Part shown: positions 19,113 to 29,071 of the stretch, one piece after another
Numbering within the stretch: position 1 is the stretch's first letter
Layout: each line of letters begins with the position of its first letter
NCBI GenBank assembly: GCA_945285915.1
Contig: CALYQL010000002.1
Coordinates: 86,596-150,595, forward strand
Source: an uncultured Bartonella sp.
GTDB taxonomy: Bacteria; Pseudomonadota; Alphaproteobacteria; Rhizobiales; Rhizobiaceae
Length of the DNA: 64,000 nt
Reading direction: 5' to 3'
The notes under the pieces: model-generated
Databases searched by the model: none
What the model was told of the DNA's origin: nothing
Seen by the model: only the letters and a program-made list of their open reading frames with translations
Program-made: the position numbers and the translations under genes

Positions 19113-20287
19113 TGTACTCCTGTCACAGTTTTATCAGTCTGCGATGACTGTGATGGATTGGAATTATTGGATGAGTTTGATGTTTTACTATTCATCATCT
19201 GGTTTAATGGCAAATAGGAAACAGGAGAGCCATTTTTCTGCTCGACAACCAATTTATTGGGCGATTGCAGAATGCGTCCAACAGTTTCCATATAAAGACG
19301 ATATTTGGTTGCTTCCGGCGCAACGGCTGCTTCATGTGCAATGGCAGCAAAACGCTCCGCCCGTCCGGTTGCCTCTTCAATCATCTGTGCTTTTTCACCC
19401 TTGGCAACTTCCCTTGTGCGAGAAGCTTCACCATTGGCCAAACCAAGTTTATTAAACCTGACGCGATTGCCTTCTTCCACCATTCGCCCACGCTCTTGTT
19501 CGGCTTGTTGGAACGAGTTGAATGCCGCTGCAACTTTGGTTGGTGGAGCAGCTTCACTGATGGATACTCTGTTTACCTGAACGCCAAGCTGATATTTATC
19601 CACGGTTGACTGGATAATTGTCTTAACGCTGTTGGCGACCTCTTCTTTTTTATCACGAAGAACATCATCAACAGGGCGACTACCGATAACTTCACGCATA
19701 GCACTTTCTGCAACTTGCCGCACAGTGCCTTCCTGTTCATTGACATTGAACAAATAACGCGTTGGATCTGATATGCGATAATAAACAGAAAAGTTGACGT
19801 AAACGATATTCTGATCGCTCGACAACATCAGCCCATCGCTTTGCTGCGCCTGACCTGGCTTACCACCAATAGCGATAGATTTCTCAGTCAATGGCACTTT
19901 CATGTAAGTTTCAATAGGCCAAAAGTGAAAGTGAAGACCATCGCCAACGATACCTTCTTGCGGCACACCAAAACGCAAAACAACACCTTGTTCGTTCTGT
20001 TGCACGACATAAAAACATTGGAATAGCCAAAAAATGACAACAATCAGCAATACGATAAGAAACATTCCAGCACCGCCGAATTGTTTTAACTTATCCTGAC
20101 CCTTTCTCAATATATCATCAATATCGGGTCCGTTATTGCCACCATTACCGCCTGATCCTGATGGCTTTTTTTCCCATGGGGATTTGTTGCCACCATTATC
20201 ATTGCCGCCGCTACCCCATGGGCTGCCGCCATTATTTCCACCGCCCCATGGGCCGTTGCCATTCTGATTACTCCAGGGCATAGTCAC
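19109..20287 (-). CDS. hflK: FtsH protease activity modulator HflK
   Basis: Gly/Asn-rich N-terminus, TM, VVQQNEQGVVLRFGVPQEGIVGDGLHFHFWPIE. Confidence 0.93.
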   Translation of the reverse strand: MTMPWSNQNGNGPWGGGNNGGSPWGSGGNDNGGNKSPWEKKPSGSGGNGGNNGPDIDDILRKGQDKLKQFGGAGMFLIVLLIVVIFWLFQCFYVVQQNEQGVVLRFGVPQEGIVGDGLHFHFWPIETYMKVPLTEKSIAIGGKPGQAQQSDGLMLSSDQNIVYVNFSVYYRISDPTRYLFNVNEQEGTVRQVAESAMREVIGSRPVDDVLRDKKEEVANSVKTIIQSTVDKYQLGVQVNRVSISEAAPPTKVAAAFNSFQQAEQERGRMVEEGNRVRFNKLGLANGEASRTREVAKGEKAQMIEEATGRAERFAAIAHEAAVAPEATKYRLYMETVGRILQSPNKLVVEQKNGSPVSYLPLNQMMNSKTSNSSNNSNPSQSSQTDKTVTGVQ

Positions 20288-20393
20288 CTCTTGTCCTGTA
20301 CAAAGCTTACACTATTTTTTTGTGTCCGTCTTTTATAGGGATGTATCTTGCGCGTTTCAACGCAAAGCTGGAATTTTTATTATATTTATATGA

Positions 20394-20897
20394 TTATCGT
20401 TCGTATATAACATAACGTGTTGCATGGCTGTCCTTATCACTTTCAGGAACTGTTTCTGATTTGACAGCGTGCCACTCATTGGGATCAAATGCCGGAAAAA
20501 ATGTATCACCTTCAATTGTATCAAGAATTTCAGTAATATGCATACGATTGGCAAAGGGAAGCGCTTGCTTGAAAATTTCTCCCCCACCAATGACAAATAT
20601 CCCATCAACGCCTAATTCATTGGCATTTTGCTCGGCTATCGTTTTTGCCTGCACAAATGAATGTGCCGTCACGGCACCAGCGCCAGCAAATGATGGATCG
20701 CGCGTGATTACAATATTCAAGCGTCCCGGCAAAGCACGACCAATGGAATCCCATGTTTTTCGTCCCATAATAACCGGTTTACCAAGGGTAATTGCCTTGA
20801 AACGCTTAAGATCAGTTGACAAGCGCCAAGGCATTGCACCATCACGACCGATAACGCCATTTTCTGATACAGCAACGATTAAATTTAACGCAACCAT
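20394..20897 (-). CDS. folA: Dihydrofolate reductase
   Basis: LIVAVSENGVIGRDGAMPWRLSTDLKRFKAITLGKPVIMGRKTWDSIG. Confidence 0.95.
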   Translation of the reverse strand: MVALNLIVAVSENGVIGRDGAMPWRLSTDLKRFKAITLGKPVIMGRKTWDSIGRALPGRLNIVITRDPSFAGAGAVTAHSFVQAKTIAEQNANELGVDGIFVIGGGEIFKQALPFANRMHITEILDTIEGDTFFPAFDPNEWHAVKSETVPESDKDSHATRYVIYER

Positions 20898-21691
20898 TAG
20901 ACTGCCACCGGTGCTTTAATATGCGGCGCTGAAACATAGTTTTCCAATGTAAAGTCTTCAAACTTAAACGCAAACAGATCCTTCACATCAGGATTGACTT
21001 TCATCTGCGGTAACGCCAAAGGCTGTCTTGTCAATTGCTCTTTCGCCTGTTCAAAGTGATTGGAATAAAGATGGGCGTCCCCCAGCGTATGGACAAATTC
21101 ACCCAGCTTTAACCCACATACCTGCGCAATCATCATTGTTAACAGGGCATATGAGGCGATATTAAATGGTACACCAAGAAAAATATCAGCCGACCGTTGG
21201 TATAATTGGCATGAGAGTTTTCCGTTAGCCACGTAAAACTGGAATAGGCAATGGCAAGGCGGTAATGCCATTTCATCAACCAAAGCAGGATTCCACGCCG
21301 TTACAATAAGCCTTCGTGAATCCGGATTTTTCTCAATCATCTGCAAAACATTTTTTATCTGGTCGATATGACGGCCATCAGGTGCTGGCCATGAGCGCCA
21401 TTGATACCCATAGACGGGACCCAACTCACCATTTTTGTCAGCCCATTCATCCCAAATAGAAACACCATTTTCATTAAGCCATTTGATATTTGTGTCACCA
21501 CGTAAAAACCAGAGCAACTCGTAAATGATTGATCTTAAATGAAGTTTTTTTGTTGTAAGGATAGGAAAGCCATCATTTAAATCAAAACGCATCTGATAGC
21601 CGAACACAGAGCGCGTGCCGGTGCCAGTGCGATCTGACCGATCAACACCATTATTCATCACATGAGAGAGAAGCTCGAGATAATTTTTCAT
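20897..21691 (-). CDS. thyA: Thymidylate synthase
   Basis: [51 protein letters not shown]. Confidence 0.96.
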   Translation of the reverse strand: MKNYLELLSHVMNNGVDRSDRTGTGTRSVFGYQMRFDLNDGFPILTTKKLHLRSIIYELLWFLRGDTNIKWLNENGVSIWDEWADKNGELGPVYGYQWRSWPAPDGRHIDQIKNVLQMIEKNPDSRRLIVTAWNPALVDEMALPPCHCLFQFYVANGKLSCQLYQRSADIFLGVPFNIASYALLTMMIAQVCGLKLGEFVHTLGDAHLYSNHFEQAKEQLTRQPLALPQMKVNPDVKDLFAFKFEDFTLENYVSAPHIKAPVAV

Positions 21692-21931
21692 AAGAAAAAT
21701 AGCCTATTCCAATAGTATTAGAAACAAATAGCCGACTTACATTTAAACATCGACAAATTTGATTGACCATCATAGCCCAATATTTCAGCCTATATCATAG
21801 CTTGGCAATAATATAAGCTTGACAGACCAAATGCATACCCTGTGTCAAATATCATGTCACAAAACGAATGAACACCGCTTGGCCAAGTTCACCTGTGAAT
21901 ATCTTAATCTGTTGATGGTTTTTGGACTGTC

Positions 21932-23101
21932 CTAAACCAAATATGTTTCGACAAGTTTTGACCAGTATGTGCTGCCTCTTAACAATAAATCATCGTTAAA
22001 ATTATAATGGTCATTGTGCAGATTTGCAGTCTCGCCATTTCCGATAAACAAATAGCAGCCGGCTTTTTTCTGTAACATATAGGAAAAATCTTCGCTAAAT
22101 GTGAAAGGCTGTGATCGTGGTGCAATCGCCTCTTTGCCAAAAGTATCTTCTGCTACCTTTCGGGCAAATGCTGTCAAATCAGGATCATTTTCGCAAGCAG
22201 GATTAAGCGGCATATAGATTACGTCACATTTTGCGCCAAATACTTCTGCCTGATAATTTGCGATTTCAGTGATGCGTTTTTCAAGGAACCGTCGTGTCTT
22301 TTCATTATAGCTTCGGATGGTAAGCTTCAATTCCGCAGTTGCCGGAATAATATTATAGGCGTCGCCAGCATGAAAACTGGCAATGGTAACAACCGCCGAT
22401 TCAACAGGATCCAAATTGCGTGACACTATTGTTTGCAGTGCATTGACGATAGAAGCACCAACAATAATCGGATCAATGGCGGTATGTGGTTGCGCGCCAT
22501 GTCCACTTTTTCCCTTAACAACGATCTTCATACGGTCAGATGCCGCAGTTGCCGCATTGGGAATGAAAACAAATTGCCCTGCAGGAACATGTGGAACATT
22601 ATGGTAGCCAAAAACAGCGTCGCAAGGAAACTTCTCGAAGATGCCCTCTTCTACCATGCGTTTGGCACCACCCAAACCTTCTTCCGCTGGCTGAAAAATG
22701 AGGTTAAGCGTGCCAGAAAAATTTTTAGTTTCAGCAAGATAGCGTGCTGCTGTCAGAAGAGTTGTTGTATGCCCATCATGACCACAGGCATGCATCTTGC
22801 CTTGATTTTTACTGGCATAAGGCAATCCCGTCATTTCCATTATTGGAAGTGCGTCCATATCAGCACGCAGCCCTAACGTTTTAGAGCCTTGCCCAACTTT
22901 CAAGGTGCCGATAACACCTGTTCCACCAATACCGGTCGAGACTTTATAACCCCATTTTTCCAGATAGCTCGCCACCAACGCAGATGTTGATTGCTCTTCA
23001 AACCCAATTTCTGGATTTGCATGAATTTTGTGACGAAGTTCCATCATTTCAGGAAGATAGGAATTGATATAATCTGCTACCGTATTGGTATTTTTTGTCA
23101 T
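21932..23101 (-). CDS. M20 family amidohydrolase (hippurate hydrolase-like)
   Basis: HACGHDGHTTTLL, FQPAEEGLGGAKRMVEEG; start at internal MTKNTNTV. Confidence 0.88.
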   Translation of the reverse strand: MTKNTNTVADYINSYLPEMMELRHKIHANPEIGFEEQSTSALVASYLEKWGYKVSTGIGGTGVIGTLKVGQGSKTLGLRADMDALPIMEMTGLPYASKNQGKMHACGHDGHTTTLLTAARYLAETKNFSGTLNLIFQPAEEGLGGAKRMVEEGIFEKFPCDAVFGYHNVPHVPAGQFVFIPNAATAASDRMKIVVKGKSGHGAQPHTAIDPIIVGASIVNALQTIVSRNLDPVESAVVTIASFHAGDAYNIIPATAELKLTIRSYNEKTRRFLEKRITEIANYQAEVFGAKCDVIYMPLNPACENDPDLTAFARKVAEDTFGKEAIAPRSQPFTFSEDFSYMLQKKAGCYLFIGNGETANLHNDHYNFNDDLLLRGSTYWSKLVETYLV

Positions 23102-23158
23102 TTCAAACTGCCTTTGCGTAGGAATGGCTGAAACCATTCCTACATTTGATTGATATGT

Positions 23159-24451
23159 TTACTTCATATTTGCTACTTTGCGTGAACAAATTAACGCGAT
23201 TGTGCTGACGATCGCGGCAAACATTAGATAATATGCAATAGCGCGATTATCATTTGTAATGCTAATCAGCGCACTTGATATTGCTGCTGAAAAGCCACCA
23301 AAAATCGTAACGGCGATGTTGTACGATAAAGCAATGCCTGACGAGCGGAATGCCGTTGGGAAAAGCTCTGAAAGTGCCGCAGAAGCGGGAGCCGTATACA
23401 ATACCATAAGCACAGCATAGAAAAACTGTTGCCCTAACAACACCCAAATTGTCGGATAGGCTGACAATATCCAGAATGAAGGATAGGCAAAAAGCAGGAT
23501 TGCTATTGCGGCACCAATCATTATTGGCAAACGCCCAACACGATCAGACCATGCGCCAACAATCGGGCAGAACAAAAGCACTGTACCGACAACAATCATG
23601 CCGAGATAAGGTGAAGTCAATTCCATATGCAGATTTTTGATTGCATAAGTCGCCATGAATGAGCTTGCTGTTTTACTGGTAACTGTCCAGATCATGACGA
23701 TGCCAATGCCGAGCAATAACGGTTTCCAGCTATTACGAAGCAAAATTGCAAATGGAACGTGTTCCTTTGGTCCCTTGTTTTTTTCCTGAAGGAATGCCGG
23801 CGATTCATCAATCTGGCGGCGTACGTAAAAGCCAACTGGCGCCACGAGCATACCGAAAGCAAAAGCAACACGCCATCCCCAAGTGGCAACCTCTTCTTTT
23901 GTCAGAGCGGCTGTAATAACCCAGCCGATAATACCAGCAACCAGAAATGCACCTGTCTGGCTAACCTGTTGCCAAGCAGCAAATTGACCACGTTTATGGG
24001 CTGGTGCCGTCTCAACAAGAATGGATAAAGCACTACCGATTTCACCACCAGCAGAAACACCTTGGATAAGACGCGCAATAACAATGATGATTGGTGCCAA
24101 AATACCGATTTTATCATATGTTGGACAGAAGGCGATGATACCCATGCCGATGGCCATTAGAATCATTGTCATAGACAAGGCTGCCTTACGACCGACACGG
24201 TCTGAATAGGAACCCAAGACGATAGCGCCTAATGGACGCGTTAAAAATCCCACTGCAAATGTAATAAATGTCAAAAGCATTGACACAGCTTCATTGCTGG
24301 TCGGAAAAAATTGGTCGGAAATTACGTAAGCAAAAAGTGCGTAAGCGCCAAAATCATACCATTCAAGCGCGCCTCCCATAACAGCTGCCGCAATCACCTT
24401 TTTAGAAACGGTTTTATTTTCTTCTAACTGTTCTGTTCCCTGCATAAACAC
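23159..24451 (-). CDS. MFS transporter, metabolite:H+ symporter (MHS) type
   Basis: 12-TM pattern, GALEWYDFGAYALFAYVI, GSYSDRVGRKAAL. Confidence 0.88.
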   Translation of the reverse strand: MFMQGTEQLEENKTVSKKVIAAAVMGGALEWYDFGAYALFAYVISDQFFPTSNEAVSMLLTFITFAVGFLTRPLGAIVLGSYSDRVGRKAALSMTMILMAIGMGIIAFCPTYDKIGILAPIIIVIARLIQGVSAGGEIGSALSILVETAPAHKRGQFAAWQQVSQTGAFLVAGIIGWVITAALTKEEVATWGWRVAFAFGMLVAPVGFYVRRQIDESPAFLQEKNKGPKEHVPFAILLRNSWKPLLLGIGIVMIWTVTSKTASSFMATYAIKNLHMELTSPYLGMIVVGTVLLFCPIVGAWSDRVGRLPIMIGAAIAILLFAYPSFWILSAYPTIWVLLGQQFFYAVLMVLYTAPASAALSELFPTAFRSSGIALSYNIAVTIFGGFSAAISSALISITNDNRAIAYYLMFAAIVSTIALICSRKVANMK

Positions 24452-24599
24452 TCCTATTATTTTGATTTTTTATAAAAATTATCCAAAGCCAAACAGATTC
24501 TGGACTGTTATTTTTTGATAGTCTCCATAACAAAATGTTATGGATTGTTAATTTTGTTTATTTAAACGATTAGCATCCCATAAAACAAGGCTTATCAAA

Positions 24600-25484
24600 T
24601 TGGACATAAAGCAGATTCGTTATTTTCAGGCTATAGCGCAATATGGCAGCATATCAGAGGCTGCACGCCATCTTTTTATTGTGCAACCTGCCCTTAGCCG
24701 ACAAATGAAGGAACTTGAAGCCGACTTGGGCGCGACCCTGTTTATCAGGCGCCAAAAGGGGATAGAGCTTACAAAAGCCGGCGAACAATTATTACAACAT
24801 TGCCCTGTTATTATCCAAACACTTGATCTTGCCCTGACTGACGTTAAACGCGCAAATGGCTTGAAAGAGATATTGCATTTGGGAATGGCTCCTACTTACA
24901 CATGGAACCCAGTCATCTTGGATATTATCAGGGATTTTTATCACCTTTATCCTGATATAAAATTATCGTTAGAGCCAACCTTATCCGTTGGACAATCTGA
25001 ACGGCTGGCACAAGGAAAGCTCGATGCCGGATTTATGGCATGGCGCTTAAAGGCCGACCCAACTAAGGCTGGCATAGCTTTGATGCAATGCAAATTGCTG
25101 ATCGCCTGCGGTCAAGACAGTGAAATCGTCAATATCGCACCAGATAATCTGGACATGTTAAACGACCATAAATGTCTATTTTTTCCCCGGGAAATGTCAC
25201 CCGAATTTTATGACTTCATGCTTCTTGAATGTAAGAAGGTTGGTTTTCGACCTGATATTGTTGAATGCGCGACCGATTTTAATGCTTGTTTGGGCATGGT
25301 GTCGTGTGGACTCGGTTATACCATTATCTCAAGTGCCTCACGCTACAATTGCCCTTCCAATATAAAACTTCTTGAACATCCGCTGCTATCTGGAACTTAC
25401 GAGCTGGAATTTGCCTATCGAACACCAGTTCATAAAGAATCGCTTCAATTGCTAATAGATTTTGTGGCTGCAAAGCACCGTTAA
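24600..25484 (+). CDS. LysR family transcriptional regulator
   Basis: N-terminal HTH MDIKQIRYFQAIAQYGSISEAARHLFIVQPALSRQMKELE; divergent to the MFS gene. Confidence 0.93.
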   Translation: MDIKQIRYFQAIAQYGSISEAARHLFIVQPALSRQMKELEADLGATLFIRRQKGIELTKAGEQLLQHCPVIIQTLDLALTDVKRANGLKEILHLGMAPTYTWNPVILDIIRDFYHLYPDIKLSLEPTLSVGQSERLAQGKLDAGFMAWRLKADPTKAGIALMQCKLLIACGQDSEIVNIAPDNLDMLNDHKCLFFPREMSPEFYDFMLLECKKVGFRPDIVECATDFNACLGMVSCGLGYTIISSASRYNCPSNIKLLEHPLLSGTYELEFAYRTPVHKESLQLLIDFVAAKHR

Positions 25485-25708
25485 GCCGCAAAGCACCCTT
25501 ATAAGGTTAATCCAACTATCGGTTGCATTGTAAAATTAATCCCTATTCGGGATAAAATATTCAAATCATTTTGAACTCTTATTTCCGCATGGATATATAT
25601 GTGGGTAAGACCAGTGTTTTACATTGCTCTTATTGAAAAGATAGCGTTAAGACTGTTTTAAATAATAGCTAACCAATGGCTATCAAAAGTGATGGATAGG
25701 AGTGCCCC

Positions 25709-26461
25709 ATGAAATTGTTTGCTACCAGCCTTTTTTTAGGTGGTCTGATTGTATCTTTCTCAGCGCAAGCTGAAACATTAACCATCGCCACAGAAGGTGC
25801 CTATCCACCCTTCAGTTATGTTGACTCCAACAATACCTTGCACGGGTTTGACATTGATATCGCCAATGCCTTGTGCGAAAAAATGAAAGTGGAATGTAAG
25901 GTTGTTGCGCAAGATTGGGATGGAATAATCCCAGGACTTTTGGCAAAAAAATATGATGCGATCGTTGCTTCCATGGTGCCAACCCCTGAACGTAAACAAA
26001 AGGTTGACTTTACCAACCGCTATTACACAACAACACTTGCAATAGCGGTTCCAAAAGACTCCGATATTAAAGATGTCAGTGCAGCATCGCTGAAAAATAA
26101 AAATCTTGGCGCACAATCTGGTGCAACACAAGCTATCTATGCTGAAGATAATTATGTACCAGAAGGTGCTAATCTAAAGCTTTATCCAACACCTGATGAA
26201 GCCAATAGCGATTTGCTCAATCACCGCTTGGACGCTGTCATACACGACAAATTTCCACTGCTGACATGGCTTGATAATGAAGGAAAAGATTGCTGCAAAC
26301 TTCTTGGTGAAATTGAAGGAACCAAGGAGCCTATTTCAATTGCAATCCGCAAAAATTCCGATGAACTGAAAGAACGCTTCAATAAAGCGATCGACGAGAT
26401 CAGGGCAGATGGTACTTATGCAAAAATCGTGCAAAAATACTTCAAATCCGACATTTATTGA
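25709..26461 (+). CDS. Polar amino acid ABC transporter substrate-binding protein
   Basis: Signal peptide; EGAYPPFSYVDSNNTLHGFDIDIANALCEKM. Confidence 0.92.
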   Translation: MKLFATSLFLGGLIVSFSAQAETLTIATEGAYPPFSYVDSNNTLHGFDIDIANALCEKMKVECKVVAQDWDGIIPGLLAKKYDAIVASMVPTPERKQKVDFTNRYYTTTLAIAVPKDSDIKDVSAASLKNKNLGAQSGATQAIYAEDNYVPEGANLKLYPTPDEANSDLLNHRLDAVIHDKFPLLTWLDNEGKDCCKLLGEIEGTKEPISIAIRKNSDELKERFNKAIDEIRADGTYAKIVQKYFKSDIY

Positions 26462-26540
26462 TTGTGCGCGTTAACATTGTGAGCTTTAGCAAGGCACACT
26501 TTGTTCTCATGTTAGTCTACGCATTTGGTGGAGCATATTA

Positions 26541-27260
26541 ATGATCGAATATATGTCATTGCTGTCGTTTGGCAGTGGCGGTTGGGGTATGGTGATGCTT
26601 GCCGGTGCTGGCGTTACTTTATCTCTGGCATTATGTTGCGTGCCAATTGGTCTGCCCTTGGGGCTTATCTCCGCCATTATGATCCAGTCAGATCATAAAT
26701 ATTTGCGTATTATTGCAACATTGTTCTCTTCAATATTCCGCGGTTTACCAGAACTGCTCACACTTTTCCTTGTTTATAACGGATTGCAGACATTGATACA
26801 AAATGCTCTGGCATATTTTGATGTTCAGGCAGAATTTTCAATCAATGCTTTTTTTGCTGGTGTTGTAGCGCTTGGTATGGTCTTTGCGGCATTTTCCTGT
26901 GAAGTATGGTTAGGAAGTTTCAAGATTTTGGACAATGGGCAGTATGAAGCTGCCAAAGCCCTTAGCCTTTCTCGTGCAACCACGTTTTTTCGGGTTATTT
27001 TCCCACAATTGGTAAGAAACGCATTGCCTGGTCTATCCAACAACTGGTTGACACTCCTCAAAGATACATCACTCGTATCAACAATTTCACTGGTAGACAT
27101 TATGCGCCAAACCAATTTGGCCGTGGCTGCCACCAAACAACCAATGTTCTTCTACCTCATTGCCTGTGTGATCTATCTGATATTTTCGGCACTTTCTTCT
27201 ATAATTTTTCGTTATTTAGAAAAACGTTCCAATGCCAGTTATAAAAAGGTTTCCGCATGA
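26541..27260 (+). CDS. Amino acid ABC transporter permease (HisQ-like)
   Basis: GQYEAAKALSLSRATTFFRVIFPQLVRNALPGLSN EAA motif. Confidence 0.9.
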   Translation: MIEYMSLLSFGSGGWGMVMLAGAGVTLSLALCCVPIGLPLGLISAIMIQSDHKYLRIIATLFSSIFRGLPELLTLFLVYNGLQTLIQNALAYFDVQAEFSINAFFAGVVALGMVFAAFSCEVWLGSFKILDNGQYEAAKALSLSRATTFFRVIFPQLVRNALPGLSNNWLTLLKDTSLVSTISLVDIMRQTNLAVAATKQPMFFYLIACVIYLIFSALSSIIFRYLEKRSNASYKKVSA

Positions 27261-27967
27261 CTATTCCAAGCTGGCTATATTTTCTTATTAACCCCGATAT
27301 TCTGGCGCGCTACGGTTGGCGCTTTATCGATGGTTTCATTGTGACACTGGAACTTGTCGCAATATCTTATACTGTCGGTTTTTTTCTTGCGTTGTTCATT
27401 GCTTATGCATGGCGTTCAAAAAATATTTTTCTGCAATATCCTGCCCGTGCCTATCTCTACTTTTTTCGCGGCTCACCGCTCTTGGCACAATTATTCTTAT
27501 TTTATTACGGTATTGGTTCGTTCAGCAATTTTTGGCAAAGCGTTGGTTTGTGGTGGTTTTTCCAAAGTGCGTGGTGGTGTTGCCTATTAATATTTTCACT
27601 CAACACTGCTGCTTATCAAGCCGAAATTTTTAGGGGCAGCTTACAATCTGTTCCCGCAGGACAATATGAAGCAGCAAAAGCATTGGGCTTAAGTAAATAT
27701 ACGACCTTTTTAACTGTTATCATGCCGCAAGCCATGATCATGGCTTTGCGCCCTTTGGGGAATGAATTCATATTAATGATTAAGGCAAGTGCGGTTGCAT
27801 CATTGGTAACGGTTTATGATTTGATGGGCATTGCAAAACTTGCCTATTCACGCACATTCGATTTTCAAGTCTATATTTGGGCAGCTGTTCTCTATTTGTT
27901 AATTGTCGAAGTTGTTCGTCGGTTGGTTGGTCTAACAGAACGGCATTTAACGCGCCATCTGCGATAA
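27257..27967 (+). CDS. Amino acid ABC transporter permease (HisM-like)
   Basis: GQYEAAKALGLSKYTTFLTVIMPQAMIMALRPLGNEFI. Confidence 0.9.
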   Translation: MTIPSWLYFLINPDILARYGWRFIDGFIVTLELVAISYTVGFFLALFIAYAWRSKNIFLQYPARAYLYFFRGSPLLAQLFLFYYGIGSFSNFWQSVGLWWFFQSAWWCCLLIFSLNTAAYQAEIFRGSLQSVPAGQYEAAKALGLSKYTTFLTVIMPQAMIMALRPLGNEFILMIKASAVASLVTVYDLMGIAKLAYSRTFDFQVYIWAAVLYLLIVEVVRRLVGLTERHLTRHLR

Positions 27968-28270
27968 AAATAACAAGATTGAACGCAATCACCCCACTTA
28001 TATGATGAACAATGGCGCTATTATGAAGATCAATGACGCGAAATTTTTAAAAATTCATGTCCTTTTCAAATAAGTTTTTCTAAAATTTACGAATATCGGA
28101 CATAGTGACGATAAGCAAAAAAGTGTCTGATAAAAAATATTGTATGCGTGTTTGACTACTAGATAATTTTATATCAACAATCATAAAATTGAGTGCGAAC
28201 CTGTTGAAACCATTGACATCTCTTGGTGCTTTGAGTTTAACGCGAGTAAGAATTATGGAGTATAGCGGCA

Positions 28271-29047
28271 ATGTGTGCGGTTCAATCAAATGAAAAGAAC
28301 AACAAATCGACTGATAATGTCATTGTCGTTCAAGGTTTGAATAAATGGTACAGTGATTTCCAAGCCCTCCATAATATTTCATTCAGTGTTAAATCTGGTG
28401 AACGAATCGTGCTTTGTGGACCTTCTGGTTCGGGAAAATCAACGCTTATCCGCTGCATCAATCAGTTGGAAACTGCCGAGCAAGGAAGTATCAAAATCCA
28501 CGGGGTTGATATTTGTAACGGTCATTCTATTGAACAAAAGCAAGTTCTTCGTGAAGTTGGTATGGTTTTTCAACATTTTAACCTGTTTCCACATATGACT
28601 GTGATGCAGAATTGCATTTTAGCACCGATGACCGTGCAAAAACTCACAAAAGAACAAGCGCGCTAGCTTGCATTTAATTATTTGCTCAAAGTGTGCATTG
28701 ATGCCCACAGCGAGAAATACCCTTCACAATTATCAGGTGGTCAACAACAACGCGTAGCGATTGCTAGGGCTCTTTGTATGGAACCTAAGGTCATGTTGTT
28801 TGATGAACCAACATCTGCGCTTGACCCTGAAATGGTTGGCGAAGTGCTTGATGTTATTGTAAAACTTGCTGAAACTGGAATGACAATGCTATGTGTCACT
28901 CATGAAATGGGGTTTGCCCGTGAAGTTTCAGAACGTGTTTTATTTTTGGAAAATGGTTCAATTGTTGAAGATGCAACGCCACAGAAGTTTTTTACCAATC
29001 CTGAAAGTCAACGTGCAAAAGATTTTCTAGCTAAAATCAAACATTAA
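28271..29047 (+). pseudogene. Amino acid ABC transporter ATP-binding protein interrupted by one in-frame TAG
   Basis: ORFs 28271-28666 (Walker A GPSGSGKST, Q-loop) and 28682-29047 ([15 protein letters not shown], Walker B) are in the same frame; only TAG at 28664-28666 separates them ([13 protein letters not shown]). Confidence 0.85.
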
Positions 29048-29071
29048 CATAACTATTATTTTCTTTTATAA

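Noticed and set aside
28682-29047. Independent half-size ABC ATPase gene
   Set aside because: Begins mid-domain without an RBS and is in frame with 28271-28666; better read as one gene with a premature stop.
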